This document shows, piece by piece, positions 41,656 through 51,999 of a stretch of DNA of 64,000 nucleotides. How positions within the stretch are numbered: the stretch's first letter is position 1; each line of letters opens with the position of its first letter. The DNA is from Yeosuana sp043876835 (GTDB lineage: Bacteria > Bacteroidota > Bacteroidia > Flavobacteriales > Flavobacteriaceae), in the NCBI RefSeq assembly GCF_043876835.1, contig NZ_JBAWJZ010000008.1, forward strand, positions 1 through 64,000. Reading direction: 5' to 3'. The notes beneath the pieces were generated by a model that was given only the letters and a program-made list of their open reading frames with translations, had not been told where the DNA came from and searched no databases. Made by a program: the position numbers and the translations under genes.

Positions 41656-43161
41656 TTAACTAGGTGTATTCCACCAAACAGGAGTTGTCATTCTAACATA
41701 AGGATCATTGTTAGGCATATTCTCATAATTTCTATCTTCTTCATTGTATTCATATGGAACTGCTTGAATCCAATCATCATCATTTGGGAAGATGTCTAGG
41801 TTTACATTAACCGGACGTTGTAAGCCAGGGTAAATATCTGAACTATAATCCATTCTTCTCATATCAACCCATGTTTCTGGGTTCAATACATTAGAAATAT
41901 ATTTTTGAACCATAATATGTGATAAACTAATATTAGTTGAGCCAACTTCAGTGTCTAATAATGCTAAATATGCAGCAGATGCTGTAGCATCTACTCCAAC
42001 TTTTTCAAGATCGGCTTGAACCCCTTCTTTAAAAGAAGCATAAGCACCCGGCAAGTCACCACTTCTAAATTCAGCTTCAGCTTCAATAAATTTAACCTCG
42101 CTATAAACCATCATATAAGTAGGTGATGTTGGAACTGTATAAAAGCCACCATTCCCTGTAGAATAATTAGCACCAGAAACACCATTTAAACCTTGCCCAA
42201 CAGGTAGTCCAACATATCCGCCATTTACAGCTTGAGGAACTATTAATGTTAATCTTGGATCTTCAACAGGAACAGATAAATTTAAAGGGTTTTTCAACAT
42301 GTTAACAAAAAAGGTTGAAAAGTACTTAAATCTTGATGATCCATAACCACCAACTGCAAATGGTTGTCTTTCGTTTTCAGCAGTTCCACCAGAAAAATTT
42401 TGTTGAGCATTCACAGTATTAGAATTAATAGCTAAATTACATGCTGTTAAAATAGCATCTGTATCATAAGCCATGTCACCACTTGCTTTTTTACTTAAGT
42501 GGTTTAAGTATCTAGCTTTAAGGGCATATGCAAATTTTTTCCATTTTTCATGGTCACCACCATAAAGAACATCTCCGCCTTCATCATTTAACCCAATATC
42601 ACTAGGCTCATCTAATTCAGCAATGGCTTCGTCTAAATAGTTAAGGATTGTTTGATACGCTTCTTTTTGTGTATTAAATTTAGGAGTAATATTCATTGTA
42701 GATTCTCCATCATAGGTGTCGTTTATAACAATATCTCCATATTGATCCGTAGTTAACCCAAAAATAAAGGCTCGTAAAATTTTACCCACAGCCACATAGT
42801 TAGGGGCATTATATTTTTTACCTAAAACAATAAGGTCTGCTGTGTTTGGCAATGCGTATACATAGGCATTTTGCCAAAGAAAATAACGACCTGTTACAAA
42901 CGAAGTACCAGCAGAAGTCCAAGAATCTGAATAATATGCAGCTGTGCTCCAAGCACCATATTGAGTAACTGCTAAAATTTCTCGAGCACCTCTATACAAC
43001 GCTGTACCTGTAGTGTTTTCTATTGCGCCTTGTATTCTAAACTGAGGAGGTAGTGACGTTGTTGTAGGTTTAGTTTCAGAACTGTTTACATCAAAATAGT
43101 CATCGCTACACGAAGTAGCTAAGGCTATTGTAAATAATATTATATATTTATATAGTTTCAT
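41656..43161 (-). CDS. SusD/RagB-family outer membrane lipoprotein 1
   Basis: 501 aa. The signal with lipobox FTIALATSCSDDYFD (Cys about residue 18) is followed by SusD-like TPR helices and the conserved C-terminal block with VKFIEAEAEFRSG. It is the surface lid that hands substrate to its SusC partner, located 10 bp upstream on the same strand. The subgroup looks like SusD-like_2. Confidence 0.93.
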   Translation of the reverse strand: MKLYKYIILFTIALATSCSDDYFDVNSSETKPTTTSLPPQFRIQGAIENTTGTALYRGAREILAVTQYGAWSTAAYYSDSWTSAGTSFVTGRYFLWQNAYVYALPNTADLIVLGKKYNAPNYVAVGKILRAFIFGLTTDQYGDIVINDTYDGESTMNITPKFNTQKEAYQTILNYLDEAIAELDEPSDIGLNDEGGDVLYGGDHEKWKKFAYALKARYLNHLSKKASGDMAYDTDAILTACNLAINSNTVNAQQNFSGGTAENERQPFAVGGYGSSRFKYFSTFFVNMLKNPLNLSVPVEDPRLTLIVPQAVNGGYVGLPVGQGLNGVSGANYSTGNGGFYTVPTSPTYMMVYSEVKFIEAEAEFRSGDLPGAYASFKEGVQADLEKVGVDATASAAYLALLDTEVGSTNISLSHIMVQKYISNVLNPETWVDMRRMDYSSDIYPGLQRPVNVNLDIFPNDDDWIQAVPYEYNEEDRNYENMPNNDPYVRMTTPVWWNTPS

Positions 43162-43171
43162 ATTTTTATTT

Positions 43172-46100
43172 TTAGAATCTAACTTTTAAACCAAAATCAA
43201 CACCTTTTGTGTTAGGTGTTCCTAAATTATCTATAGACATCGATCCTGCACCAGCAATTCCAGCACCAAAAGTATTTACCTCGGGATCAACGCTACTATA
43301 ATTTGTTATAGTAAATAAATTTCTTCCAGTAACTGATAGTTCTAATGAAGATAATGACATTTTATCAAGTAATGTTTTTGGGAAATTGTACGCAAAGGTT
43401 ACATATCTTAATCGAGCAAATGAACCGTCTTCAATAAAATTCTCAGAATTTTTATAATAATAATTTTGATAAAAAGCTTGATCCATTGCAACAGCAACGG
43501 TATTGGCAGCTCCATTTGAATCCACACCTGGTAAAACTATAGTTTCATTTCTATTAAGTGTTTGTTTGCTAACACCATAGTAAACTAATGCAGATTCAGT
43601 TGCATTATATACATCAAATCCTTGTACAAGATCTAACAAAAAGGACAAACGAAAATCTTTATACTTAAAAGTATTGGTGATTCCTAAAGTCCAATCTGGC
43701 ATACGGTCTACATTATCGTATGTTTCTTGTACCAAAGTTGGTAGGCCATTAGAGTTAATGACAACTTCTCCATTATCATTTTTTTGTGGCCTATAACCTC
43801 TTAAACCAAATAGAGAACCATCTAAAATAGCTGCACCTGCGGCAGTTGAGTTGAATGTCCAAGAATCAGATAAATAAACTTCATTAAGGAAGCCGGGTAA
43901 TTCATTAACTTTACTAGTGTTTGCACCAAAATTTAAATCAACATTCCAAGTAAAAGCAGAAGATGGAGGTAAGACTTTAATAGAAAGTAAAGCTTCTAAA
44001 CCACTAGTTGTGATAGAACCACCATTTAATGTCGCATAAAAAGTACCTGTTGTTGGAGGAACCCTTATATCTCTTAATATTTGGTTTTCTGATTTACTTT
44101 TATAGTACGTGAAATCTAAACCTACTCTGCTTTCAAATAAACGCATGTCAAAACCTATCTCAAAACTTTTTGTAAATTCTGGTTCTAAAAGCGGATTTCC
44201 CACATTTACACCATTATAGGTATATGCTGAACTTGCTAAGCCATTTATATTGGTGCCTAAAGAGCTTTCTAGTGCACCTATTGGAGCATCTTTACCAACT
44301 TTAGCCCAAGTAGATCTAAGTTGCAAATAAGTTAAACCATTTGAAGATGTAATATCATTGCCAGCATTTTTAAACAAATCGGTGATAACAGCAGATAAAC
44401 CTATTGATGGATAAAAGAACGATCTCTTATCTTTAGGCAATGTAGAACTCCAGTCATTTCTTCCTGTAGCAGTTAAGAATAGTGCATTTTGCCATCCTAA
44501 TTTTAATTCTCCAAAAACACCTACAATGCGTTTTCTAGTAATCAATTCGGAAATACTTTGATTTTCTTTTAAAACGTTTCCTATACTATATATTCCTGGT
44601 GCTTGAAAACCATCTCCATAAGTATATACTGTTCTAGCATCAAACTCTTCTACAGAGTTTCCTAATAATGCATTTACAGAAAAATCTTCTGTTATATTTT
44701 TTTGATAAGTCAATAATAAGTTTGAATTCAATCTCTTACTATCACTCTCATACTGACTAATATAACCATCTTCTCTGTTTTCAATAAGCGAGCCATCACC
44801 AGTTATCTTTTTATTGAATTGGGTGTAATTATCTATTCCCAACTTATAGTTAAGATTAAAATCGTTTAAAAAGTTGTAATTTAAATTTATTGCTCCTATT
44901 AAGCGTTGTACATTGTCTTTATTGGGACTGTGTTTTTCACTCCAGTATGGGTTGTCAAATTGTTGGTCTACAAAAAAACTTTTTTGAGAACCATCTTCAT
45001 TTAAATAATCTTTGGCATCAACATTGGCAGGATATGACAATAAACTTAAAAAACTACCTCCAGAGGCATTACCTTGTTTTGTGCTACTTGTTTTTGTAGT
45101 GATATAATTTCCAGTAATTCCTAATGTTAGGTTATCAGTAATTTTAGAAGTTGTATTAATTTTAAAGGATGTTTTATCATAACTAGTGCTTTTAATAACA
45201 CCGTCTTGAGAGATATCTCCTATAGAAAAATATAAACTACTCTTATCATTACCACCAGAATAACTTACCGTATGATTTGAAGTAATGGCAGTTGTATAAA
45301 AATCTTTTAGATTGTTAAATTTTGAGCCAGAAATAGTATTTCCCCAAGAGAAAGCTGATTCAGTATCAATTGTTGTTCCCGTTGCCCCAGTAATTTGATT
45401 TCCTTGACCATAAAGAGTTTGAATATCTGGAGTTCCTAAAACATTATCAATTGATAATGAACCAGAATAGGTAACTTCACTTACACCAGATTTTCCTCTT
45501 TTAGTTGTTATTACTACTGCACCTCCAGCAGCCTGAATACCATATAATGCTGCCGCCGCTGGTCCTTTTAAAACAGAGATACTTTCAATATCTTCAGGAT
45601 TGATATCAGTAGCCCTATTGGTGCTTGCTACTTCTAAACTTGAACTAGTAGAGTTGTCAATTGGAAGACCATCTACAATCATTAAAGGCTGGTTGTTACC
45701 AGTAATTGATGAACCTCCTCGAATTAAAATAACAGCAGATGAACCAGGAGCTCCACCAGAATTCACAACGGTTACTCCAGATATTTTTCCTTGTAAACCA
45801 TTAACTAAACTCGTTTGATTACCATCGGTTAAGCCTTCAGCTTTTATAGATTGGACTGAATACCCAAGAGATTTTTTTTCTTTTTTAATACCCATAGCAG
45901 TTACTACTATTTCGTCTAATTTACTTGCATCTTCTTCTAAGCTTACGTTTATCGAAGTGCCACTTACTGTAACTTCTTTAGTTTTAAAACCTAAAAAAGA
46001 AAAGATTAATACATCACCTTGATTTGCAGAAATTTGATATTTCCCATCAAAATCAGTTGAGGTTCCGTTGTTTGTGCCTTTTACTTGTATATTAACACCA

Positions 46101-46219
46101 GGCAACGGAATGCTTGAAATGTCAGAAACAGTACCACTAATAGTTATGTTTTGAGAAAACAATAAACTAAATGCAGTTGTAAAAAAAACAAGAAAAGAGA
46201 GAATGGTTTTGTTTTTCAT
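43172..46219 (-). CDS. SusC/RagA-family TonB-linked outer membrane transporter 1
   Basis: 1015 aa from the ATG at 46219 (MKNKTILSFLVFF signal); an upstream ATG at 46249 lies within the promoter. An N-terminal carboxypeptidase-regulatory-like domain (ISGTVSDISSIPLPGVNIQV), plug (KLDEIVVTAMG, LRGGSSITG-like), and a 22-strand barrel ending VDFGLKVRF are present. It imports oligomers using TonB energy. A -7 box (TATTTTTG, complement at 46247-46254) and the shared operator lie just upstream. Confidence 0.94.
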   Translation of the reverse strand: MKNKTILSFLVFFTTAFSLLFSQNITISGTVSDISSIPLPGVNIQVKGTNNGTSTDFDGKYQISANQGDVLIFSFLGFKTKEVTVSGTSINVSLEEDASKLDEIVVTAMGIKKEKKSLGYSVQSIKAEGLTDGNQTSLVNGLQGKISGVTVVNSGGAPGSSAVILIRGGSSITGNNQPLMIVDGLPIDNSTSSSLEVASTNRATDINPEDIESISVLKGPAAAALYGIQAAGGAVVITTKRGKSGVSEVTYSGSLSIDNVLGTPDIQTLYGQGNQITGATGTTIDTESAFSWGNTISGSKFNNLKDFYTTAITSNHTVSYSGGNDKSSLYFSIGDISQDGVIKSTSYDKTSFKINTTSKITDNLTLGITGNYITTKTSSTKQGNASGGSFLSLLSYPANVDAKDYLNEDGSQKSFFVDQQFDNPYWSEKHSPNKDNVQRLIGAINLNYNFLNDFNLNYKLGIDNYTQFNKKITGDGSLIENREDGYISQYESDSKRLNSNLLLTYQKNITEDFSVNALLGNSVEEFDARTVYTYGDGFQAPGIYSIGNVLKENQSISELITRKRIVGVFGELKLGWQNALFLTATGRNDWSSTLPKDKRSFFYPSIGLSAVITDLFKNAGNDITSSNGLTYLQLRSTWAKVGKDAPIGALESSLGTNINGLASSAYTYNGVNVGNPLLEPEFTKSFEIGFDMRLFESRVGLDFTYYKSKSENQILRDIRVPPTTGTFYATLNGGSITTSGLEALLSIKVLPPSSAFTWNVDLNFGANTSKVNELPGFLNEVYLSDSWTFNSTAAGAAILDGSLFGLRGYRPQKNDNGEVVINSNGLPTLVQETYDNVDRMPDWTLGITNTFKYKDFRLSFLLDLVQGFDVYNATESALVYYGVSKQTLNRNETIVLPGVDSNGAANTVAVAMDQAFYQNYYYKNSENFIEDGSFARLRYVTFAYNFPKTLLDKMSLSSLELSVTGRNLFTITNYSSVDPEVNTFGAGIAGAGSMSIDNLGTPNTKGVDFGLKVRF

Positions 46220-46262
46220 AAAAAGGAATTTGAGTTGTTTTATACTCAAAAATAATAAAAAT

Positions 46263-46298
46263 ATGCAGTTTTTTGCAGTTTTATGCTTTTTTTTGCAA
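46263..46298 (-). promoter_or_regulatory. Helically phased operator, susC 1 promoter
   Basis: GC steps occur at 46265, 46275, 46285 and 46295, exactly 10 bp apart, separated by T runs. The element ends 9 bp from the -7 box and would cover the -33 region. Its near copy stands at the same spacing ahead of the second susC. It is the candidate binding site of the DeoR regulator encoded at 51241. Confidence 0.6.
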
Positions 46299-46423
46299 TT
46301 TTTTTGAAAATTTTTTTTGTTTTTTTACTATTGAGATAAAATCATTCAGGATTTTAGTTAAAAACGAACAAATTATATAGGATTATAATATTTTGTTAAT
46401 AGAACATGTATTAATGAAATAGC

Positions 46424-46456
46424 AAAAACCTCTCTTAATTTAATTAAGAAAGGTTT
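46424..46456 (-). terminator. Terminator after susD 2
   Basis: AAAAACCTCTCTTAATT faces TAATTAAGAAAGGTTTTTT with one mismatch, between the stop of susD 2 (46485) and the susC 1 promoter. Confidence 0.75.
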
Positions 46457-46484
46457 TTTAAAATATTTTGAAAAGAAACTTATA

Positions 46485-47969
46485 TTATTGTTGCCACCAA
46501 ACTGGAGTTACAGGAGTTTTTTGATTTGCATTTGTAACAGTAGCATTTCTTGTTAATTCGGTAGAAGGATAAGTTGCTCTTGTAAACCACTCACCAGCAT
46601 ATGTACCTTCAGAATCTGCTTCTTCTCTAATGGTTAACCCAGTAAATACCGAATCAGAAAAATCATAACGTCTAAAATCTACAAAAGTTTCAGTGTTCAT
46701 GAAATTATGAATATATTTTTCTTTCATAATATGATGTAACATTAAAGAGCCTTCTCCAACATTAATTGAAGTGTCTGCCATATAATCAGATCCATCAACT
46801 CCAAATTTATCCATACTAGCAGCTATTCCATCCATATAGGCTGTATATGCTGTTGTATTTGAGCCAACACTTGTAGTGGTTCCTCCATTAGCTAAAAATG
46901 CAGCTTCAGCTTTAATAAATAACGCTTCAGCATAACTAATTAATAGTATTGGAGAGTCAATACTTGTATAGTATCCTTCTTCAACAAATTGAACATTTCC
47001 ACTAGTTCCATCAGGTGCTAAACCACCACCGCCGCTTACAAAACCTTTCCATTCCGCATCGCCTCCATTTTTTGCATGAATAGGTAATCTTGGGTCGATT
47101 TCCACCACGCCACTTTCAAATGGATAATAATCACCGTTCATAGAGCTTACAAATTGACTTGCTATATCATTGTGAAAGTTACCCGTATTTCTTGCTAAAA
47201 TTTCTTGAGAATACAATGGATTGATGTTCTTGTCATCATATGACATTTCGAAATCATCGCTATTTGAAGTAAATCCATTAGCAATTGTTGATAAAACATC
47301 GCTTGCAGAAGTAACGCCTTTATTAACTAAATGTAATTGATAGCGCGCTTTTAAAGTGTATGCTGCCCGTAACCATTTATCTGTATTGCCTCCATAAATT
47401 AAATCTTCACTACCAGGTTCAACGCCAGACGTGTCAGTAGTTTCTAAAGCTGTAATTGCGCTATCTAATAAAGAGAAGATTTTATTATAAATAGATTCTT
47501 GATTATCAAAGGAAGGGAAGAGTAAACCATCTTCTCCCATAGAAGCTTCGGAATAAGGAATATTATCCCATGTGTCAGTTGCAATACCAAGATTGATAGC
47601 TGTTAAAATATCTGCTACAGCTGCATAATGAATGGCTCCTTCTTCAGCAGCTTTTTCTTTAAGTGTTATTAAGTTTGGCAAAGCATATAAATAGATATTT
47701 GACCAAAGGCCAGCTGCTGTTGTTTCGCCAGAAGCTGTTCCACCTTGTCCAACAAAGTATTGGGTGTAATTACCAAAAGTTTGTTCAGCCGAATACTGCC
47801 CAGCCATAGTACGGTATATTACTGGAGCCAGTAAATCTCTCATTCTTAATTGCTCTGGTTGCGCCGTTCCAGATGGTGTATTTACGTCAAAGTAACTATC
47901 ACTACATCCAGTAAAGCCAATGATAAGCAATCCTATAATTATTGTTTTTGCTATATATTTTTTCATCAT
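46485..47969 (-). CDS. SusD/RagB-family outer membrane lipoprotein 2
   Basis: 494 aa. The lipobox IGFTGCSD is at about residues 16-23, followed by SusD-like_2 helices (AEALFIKAEAAFLANGG) and a C-terminus ending TPVTPVWWQQ, very like TPVWWNTPS in the first SusD. It is the partner of SusC 2, 11 bp away. The two SusCD pairs look like diverged duplicates. Confidence 0.93.
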   Translation of the reverse strand: MMKKYIAKTIIIGLLIIGFTGCSDSYFDVNTPSGTAQPEQLRMRDLLAPVIYRTMAGQYSAEQTFGNYTQYFVGQGGTASGETTAAGLWSNIYLYALPNLITLKEKAAEEGAIHYAAVADILTAINLGIATDTWDNIPYSEASMGEDGLLFPSFDNQESIYNKIFSLLDSAITALETTDTSGVEPGSEDLIYGGNTDKWLRAAYTLKARYQLHLVNKGVTSASDVLSTIANGFTSNSDDFEMSYDDKNINPLYSQEILARNTGNFHNDIASQFVSSMNGDYYPFESGVVEIDPRLPIHAKNGGDAEWKGFVSGGGGLAPDGTSGNVQFVEEGYYTSIDSPILLISYAEALFIKAEAAFLANGGTTTSVGSNTTAYTAYMDGIAASMDKFGVDGSDYMADTSINVGEGSLMLHHIMKEKYIHNFMNTETFVDFRRYDFSDSVFTGLTIREEADSEGTYAGEWFTRATYPSTELTRNATVTNANQKTPVTPVWWQQ

Positions 47970-47980
47970 TTTATGTTTTT

Positions 47981-50900
47981 TTAAAATCCTAATTTAACAC
48001 TGAATGAATAACTCTCGCTTATTGGTGTACTTAAACCAGTAAACCCATAGACATTACTACCTGCGCTGTATTGGTTTCCTTCAGGATCATATCCATCCCA
48101 TGGTGTCCATATCAAGATGTTTTGAGCACTTGCAGACACAGATAAATTATCTACATGTAACGTTTTTAGGATGTTCCCTTTAAAGTTGTAAGAAAGACCA
48201 ATGTTACGTAGTTTAACCCAAGAAGCATCCTGAACCAAAATTTCTGCTGCTCTGTTGTATCGATTTGAATTTCTATAATAGTTAGCATCAATCAAAGCTT
48301 CAGTTGTGTTTGGTACAAAACCGCCACTACCATCGTCCATAACACCATCTAAAACTACCATTTCATCTCTTAATTCAACAGATTTTAAAATACCATTTCT
48401 AATAGAGTTTCGTCTTCCAGCGTCGTACAAGTCGCCTCCTTTTTTCCACTCAAGCAAGAAATTAAAGCTGAAGTTTTTATAGGTAAAATTGTTGCCTATA
48501 GACGCAATAAAGTCAGGGAATGCATTTCCTACTTTTACTTTTTCTGAAGTATCTATAACTGGGTAACCATTAGCATCAATGTAACGTTGTCCATTTTCAT
48601 AACGCCATTTATAGCCATATAAGGTTCCCATTTTATCACCATCTCTAATTTCAGAGGTAACTCCGGCAAAACCAGAATCTGCAAAGATTAAACTTTCAAT
48701 ATCATCTGGCAATGATAATACTTTACCTTCATTAGTAGACCAGTTTAAAGTGGTTTCCCAAGTAAAGTTTTCATTTTTAATGATATCTGCTGATATTAAA
48801 AGTTCATGGCCAAATGTTTCAAAATCTCCTGCGTTTCTTACAATTCCAGATAAACCTGTTGAATAAGCAGTACCTTGAGTAAATATTTGATCTTTTACTC
48901 TTGTTTTATAATATGCATAATCTAAACGTACTCTGTTTTTAAAGAAACGTAAATCAGCACCAATTTCGGTAGAACGGTTTCTTTCTGGTTTTATGTTGGT
49001 ATCTCCTAGTGCGGTACTTGATCTATAACCACCAGCACCACCAAAAGGGAAATTGCCATCAACAATAAAATAGTGCCCTACTTGTCCAAAAAGAGGTCCT
49101 TTTCCAACTTCTGCCCAAGATGCTCTTAATTTACCAAATGTAAAGAAGTTACTGTCTTTATCAAACAAATCATGAACATCATAAGCTAAACTTACAGATG
49201 GATAAAAGAAAGAACGATTATCTTTTGGAAGTGTTGAAATCCAGTCATTTCTACCAGTAACAGTTAAAAATAATTTGTTTTTATAATCAATTTTTAATTC
49301 ACCAAAAACACCAACATTTCTTAATTGTGTAATATCATTACCGGCAAATGTATTTATGGTATTAGCTAATTCGTTAATACCAGGAACGTTTAAGGTTTCT
49401 CCTCTTATAAATGAGTAATCACGTTTTGAATCGGATACTTGGTTTCCTAAAGTTAAGGTTGTTTTTAAATCGTCAGACCAATCTTTAGTTAAAGCCACTA
49501 ATAAGTTTGACTCTAAAGCCAAAAAGTTGATATTTTGATTTACAATAAATCCTCCAACTTGGGTACCAGTATCTAAATCTGGTGCAACAAAACGATTTCT
49601 TTTATCAGAATAATTATCAACTTGTGCGGCATAGGTAACATTGATCCAGTCTTTTGGAGCCCAATTTAAAGTTATATTTCCAACCCATCTGTTTACATCA
49701 TCCTTTAAAGGACTTTTTTCTAAGAAATATCTTGGATTGTCAATAACTCCAAAAGAATAGTTACGTTGAGAACCATCAGCGTTTTGATAATCATTAATTG
49801 GGAATGTACCAGCATAATAAGATAATGAACTAAATACAGATTTATCACCACCGTTTGCTCTGTTACCTCCAGCATTGGTATAAGCAATCGACGTGTTTAT
49901 ATTAAAATTATCAGTTGCTTTATAACCACTCTTAAATCTAAGAGTTGTTTTATCATAATCTGTATTCGGTAACACACCTTCTTCACTATCATTACCTACA
50001 GAAAAGAAATAATCTAATTTTTCATTGGCTCCACTTATGTTAAAGTTAACTTGTGTGTTAATGCCAGTTCTAAATAAATCATATGGACTATAAAATTTGT
50101 CCCCAGTTAAGTCAACTACTGTTCCATCTGCTAAAGTAGCTGAGTCATCAGAAAATTTTGGTCCCCAAGCATAAAAAACAGTTCCACCTAATCGCGTAAA
50201 ACCGCTTTCAGTTTCTGGGGTATATAACGCTCTTGGCAAACCACCAAATCCTTCACGATAGGTTGTTTGTAACTCAGGCGTTTTGTTTATGTTTCTAAAA
50301 GAGGTAGAAGCAGTTATTCCTACTTTAGCTTTACCACTTTTACCTTTTTTAGTCGTTATTATGATTGCTCCATTTGCAGCTCTTACACCATATAATGCAG
50401 TTGCGGCGGCACCTTTTAACACGTTGAAGCTTTCAATATCTTCTGGGTTAATATCAGCAGCTCTATTTGAAAATGAGAACTGCTCTGAGCTACTTGGCGA
50501 GTTTGATCCTGCACTAGGAAGAACACTCCCTGAGAATGTGTCATTATTTAAAGCTAAACCATCAACAATAATAAGAGGTTGATTGTCTCTGTCGGGGTTC
50601 ATAGAGGTCACACCTCTAATCAAGATATCTATACCTCCACCAGATGAACCAGAAGTCTGACTGATTTGTACACCAGCTACTCGACCCTGTAAACCTGCAA
50701 TAGCATTTGATTGTCCAGAAAGATTAATATCTTCTGTTTTAACTTGAGTTACAGAGTAACCTAGCTCTCTAGTTTCTCTTTGAATTCCAAAAGCAGTAAC
50801 AACTACTTCGTCCAGTTTACTTGCATCTTCTTCTAAACTCAAATTTAAAGAAGCACCTTCTACAGTTACTTCTTTAGTTTTAAAGCCTAAGAAGGAAAAA

Positions 50901-51115
50901 ATTAATACATCACCTTGACTTGCTGAAATTTTATAATTTCCATCAAAATCTGTTGAAGTTCCAATTTTGGATCCTTTAACTTGAATATTTACACCTGGTA
51001 ACGGAACGCTTGAAGCGTCAGTAACAGTACCGCTTACAGTTATGTTTTGCGAAAACAATAAACTAAAAGCAGCTGTAAAAAAAACAAGAAAAGAAAGGGT
51101 AGTTTTTTTTTTCAT
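47981..51115 (-). CDS. SusC/RagA-family TonB-linked outer membrane transporter 2
   Basis: 1044 aa. The signal MKKKTTLSFLVFFTAAFS, then the carboxypeptidase-regulatory-like domain (VSGTVTDASSVPLPGVNIQV) and plug (KLDEVVVTAFG) are nearly identical to SusC 1 in the first 115 residues, while the barrel is diverged. It ends SYSFSVKLGF. The promoter has a -7 TATTTTTG (complement 51143-51150). No glycoside hydrolase, sulfatase or peptidase of a classic utilisation locus is attached, so the substrate is unknown. Confidence 0.94.
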   Translation of the reverse strand: MKKKTTLSFLVFFTAAFSLLFSQNITVSGTVTDASSVPLPGVNIQVKGSKIGTSTDFDGNYKISASQGDVLIFSFLGFKTKEVTVEGASLNLSLEEDASKLDEVVVTAFGIQRETRELGYSVTQVKTEDINLSGQSNAIAGLQGRVAGVQISQTSGSSGGGIDILIRGVTSMNPDRDNQPLIIVDGLALNNDTFSGSVLPSAGSNSPSSSEQFSFSNRAADINPEDIESFNVLKGAAATALYGVRAANGAIIITTKKGKSGKAKVGITASTSFRNINKTPELQTTYREGFGGLPRALYTPETESGFTRLGGTVFYAWGPKFSDDSATLADGTVVDLTGDKFYSPYDLFRTGINTQVNFNISGANEKLDYFFSVGNDSEEGVLPNTDYDKTTLRFKSGYKATDNFNINTSIAYTNAGGNRANGGDKSVFSSLSYYAGTFPINDYQNADGSQRNYSFGVIDNPRYFLEKSPLKDDVNRWVGNITLNWAPKDWINVTYAAQVDNYSDKRNRFVAPDLDTGTQVGGFIVNQNINFLALESNLLVALTKDWSDDLKTTLTLGNQVSDSKRDYSFIRGETLNVPGINELANTINTFAGNDITQLRNVGVFGELKIDYKNKLFLTVTGRNDWISTLPKDNRSFFYPSVSLAYDVHDLFDKDSNFFTFGKLRASWAEVGKGPLFGQVGHYFIVDGNFPFGGAGGYRSSTALGDTNIKPERNRSTEIGADLRFFKNRVRLDYAYYKTRVKDQIFTQGTAYSTGLSGIVRNAGDFETFGHELLISADIIKNENFTWETTLNWSTNEGKVLSLPDDIESLIFADSGFAGVTSEIRDGDKMGTLYGYKWRYENGQRYIDANGYPVIDTSEKVKVGNAFPDFIASIGNNFTYKNFSFNFLLEWKKGGDLYDAGRRNSIRNGILKSVELRDEMVVLDGVMDDGSGGFVPNTTEALIDANYYRNSNRYNRAAEILVQDASWVKLRNIGLSYNFKGNILKTLHVDNLSVSASAQNILIWTPWDGYDPEGNQYSAGSNVYGFTGLSTPISESYSFSVKLGF

Positions 51116-51158
51116 ATGGTTGAATTTGAATTGTTAGATATCCAAAAATAGTAAAATA

Positions 51159-51195
51159 ATGCAGTTTTTAGCGTGTTTATGCATTTTTTTTGCAA
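51159..51195 (-). promoter_or_regulatory. Helically phased operator, susC 2 promoter
   Basis: GC steps at 51161, 51171, 51181 and 51192 in T-rich context. It matches the susC 1 element at about 31 of 36 positions and lies the same 9 bp from its -7 box. It sits in the divergent region shared with the DeoR gene, so it could also govern that gene. Confidence 0.62.
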
Positions 51196-51240
51196 AATTA
51201 ATTTGTTTATCGCATATTTATAAAATATTATTTAAGGAAT

Positions 51241-51990
51241 ATGTTAAAACATGAGAGACATCAAATAATTTTAGATAAGTTAAAACTAAATAAAACGGTT
51301 TTATCTATTAAATTAAGCGAAGAATTGCTGGTTTCAGAAGATACTATACGAAGAGATTTAAAAGAACTTGAGTCTAAGAATTTAATATATAAAGTACACG
51401 GAGGAGCTTTATTAAAAGAGAACAGAGCATTATCTTATGATGAAAGAAGCGTTGCTGATATTGAAGAAAAAAAGAAGATTGCACAAAAAGCTGTAAAACT
51501 AATTCGTGATGGTCAAGTCATTATTATGAGCGGAAGCTCAACTAATTTAGAATTGGCCAAAATTATTCCTCCAGAAATTAATGCGACAGTTTATACTTAT
51601 AGCTTGCCTATTGCGGCAGAACTATCTCATCATCCTTTAATAGAAGTTATTTTTATTGGAGGAAAATTAAATAAAGCGGCTCAAGTAACTGTTGGTGTAG
51701 ATTTGGTAAATTCAATTTATCATATAAGCGCTGATATTTGCTTTATGGGTACAGAAGGTATAGATATTACAAAAGGATTAACAGAACCCGACTGGGAAGT
51801 ATCTCGAATTAAGGATAGCATGATACACGCATCTAATTATGTGGTAGTTATGTGTATTAGTACTAAAATAATGACAGCTAAAAGATATACTGTTGTTCCT
51901 ATTGAAAAAATTGATGTTATTGTTTCTGATATTGACCCTGGTAATAAAATTTTTAACGAATTAAAGGCCATTGACATAACTATCATTTAA
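51241..51990 (+). CDS. DeoR-family transcriptional regulator
   Basis: 249 aa. The N-terminal HTH (KHERHQIILDKL, SEDTIRRDLKELESKNL, VHGGAL) is the DeoR signature. The C-terminal DeoRC sensor domain has SGSSTNLELAKII and GVDLVNSIYHISADICFMGT. Such regulators respond to sugar phosphates. It is divergent from susC 2 and next to the phased operator, so it probably controls both SusCD pairs. Confidence 0.92.
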   Translation: MLKHERHQIILDKLKLNKTVLSIKLSEELLVSEDTIRRDLKELESKNLIYKVHGGALLKENRALSYDERSVADIEEKKKIAQKAVKLIRDGQVIIMSGSSTNLELAKIIPPEINATVYTYSLPIAAELSHHPLIEVIFIGGKLNKAAQVTVGVDLVNSIYHISADICFMGTEGIDITKGLTEPDWEVSRIKDSMIHASNYVVVMCISTKIMTAKRYTVVPIEKIDVIVSDIDPGNKIFNELKAIDITII

Positions 51991-51999
51991 CTTTAAATA

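Noticed and set aside
46250..51240. Second target of the guide RNA in the susC promoter regions
   Set aside because: Reading both strands of the susC upstream regions I found no match to GCGTGGGCTC or its complement; a genome-wide search is still needed.
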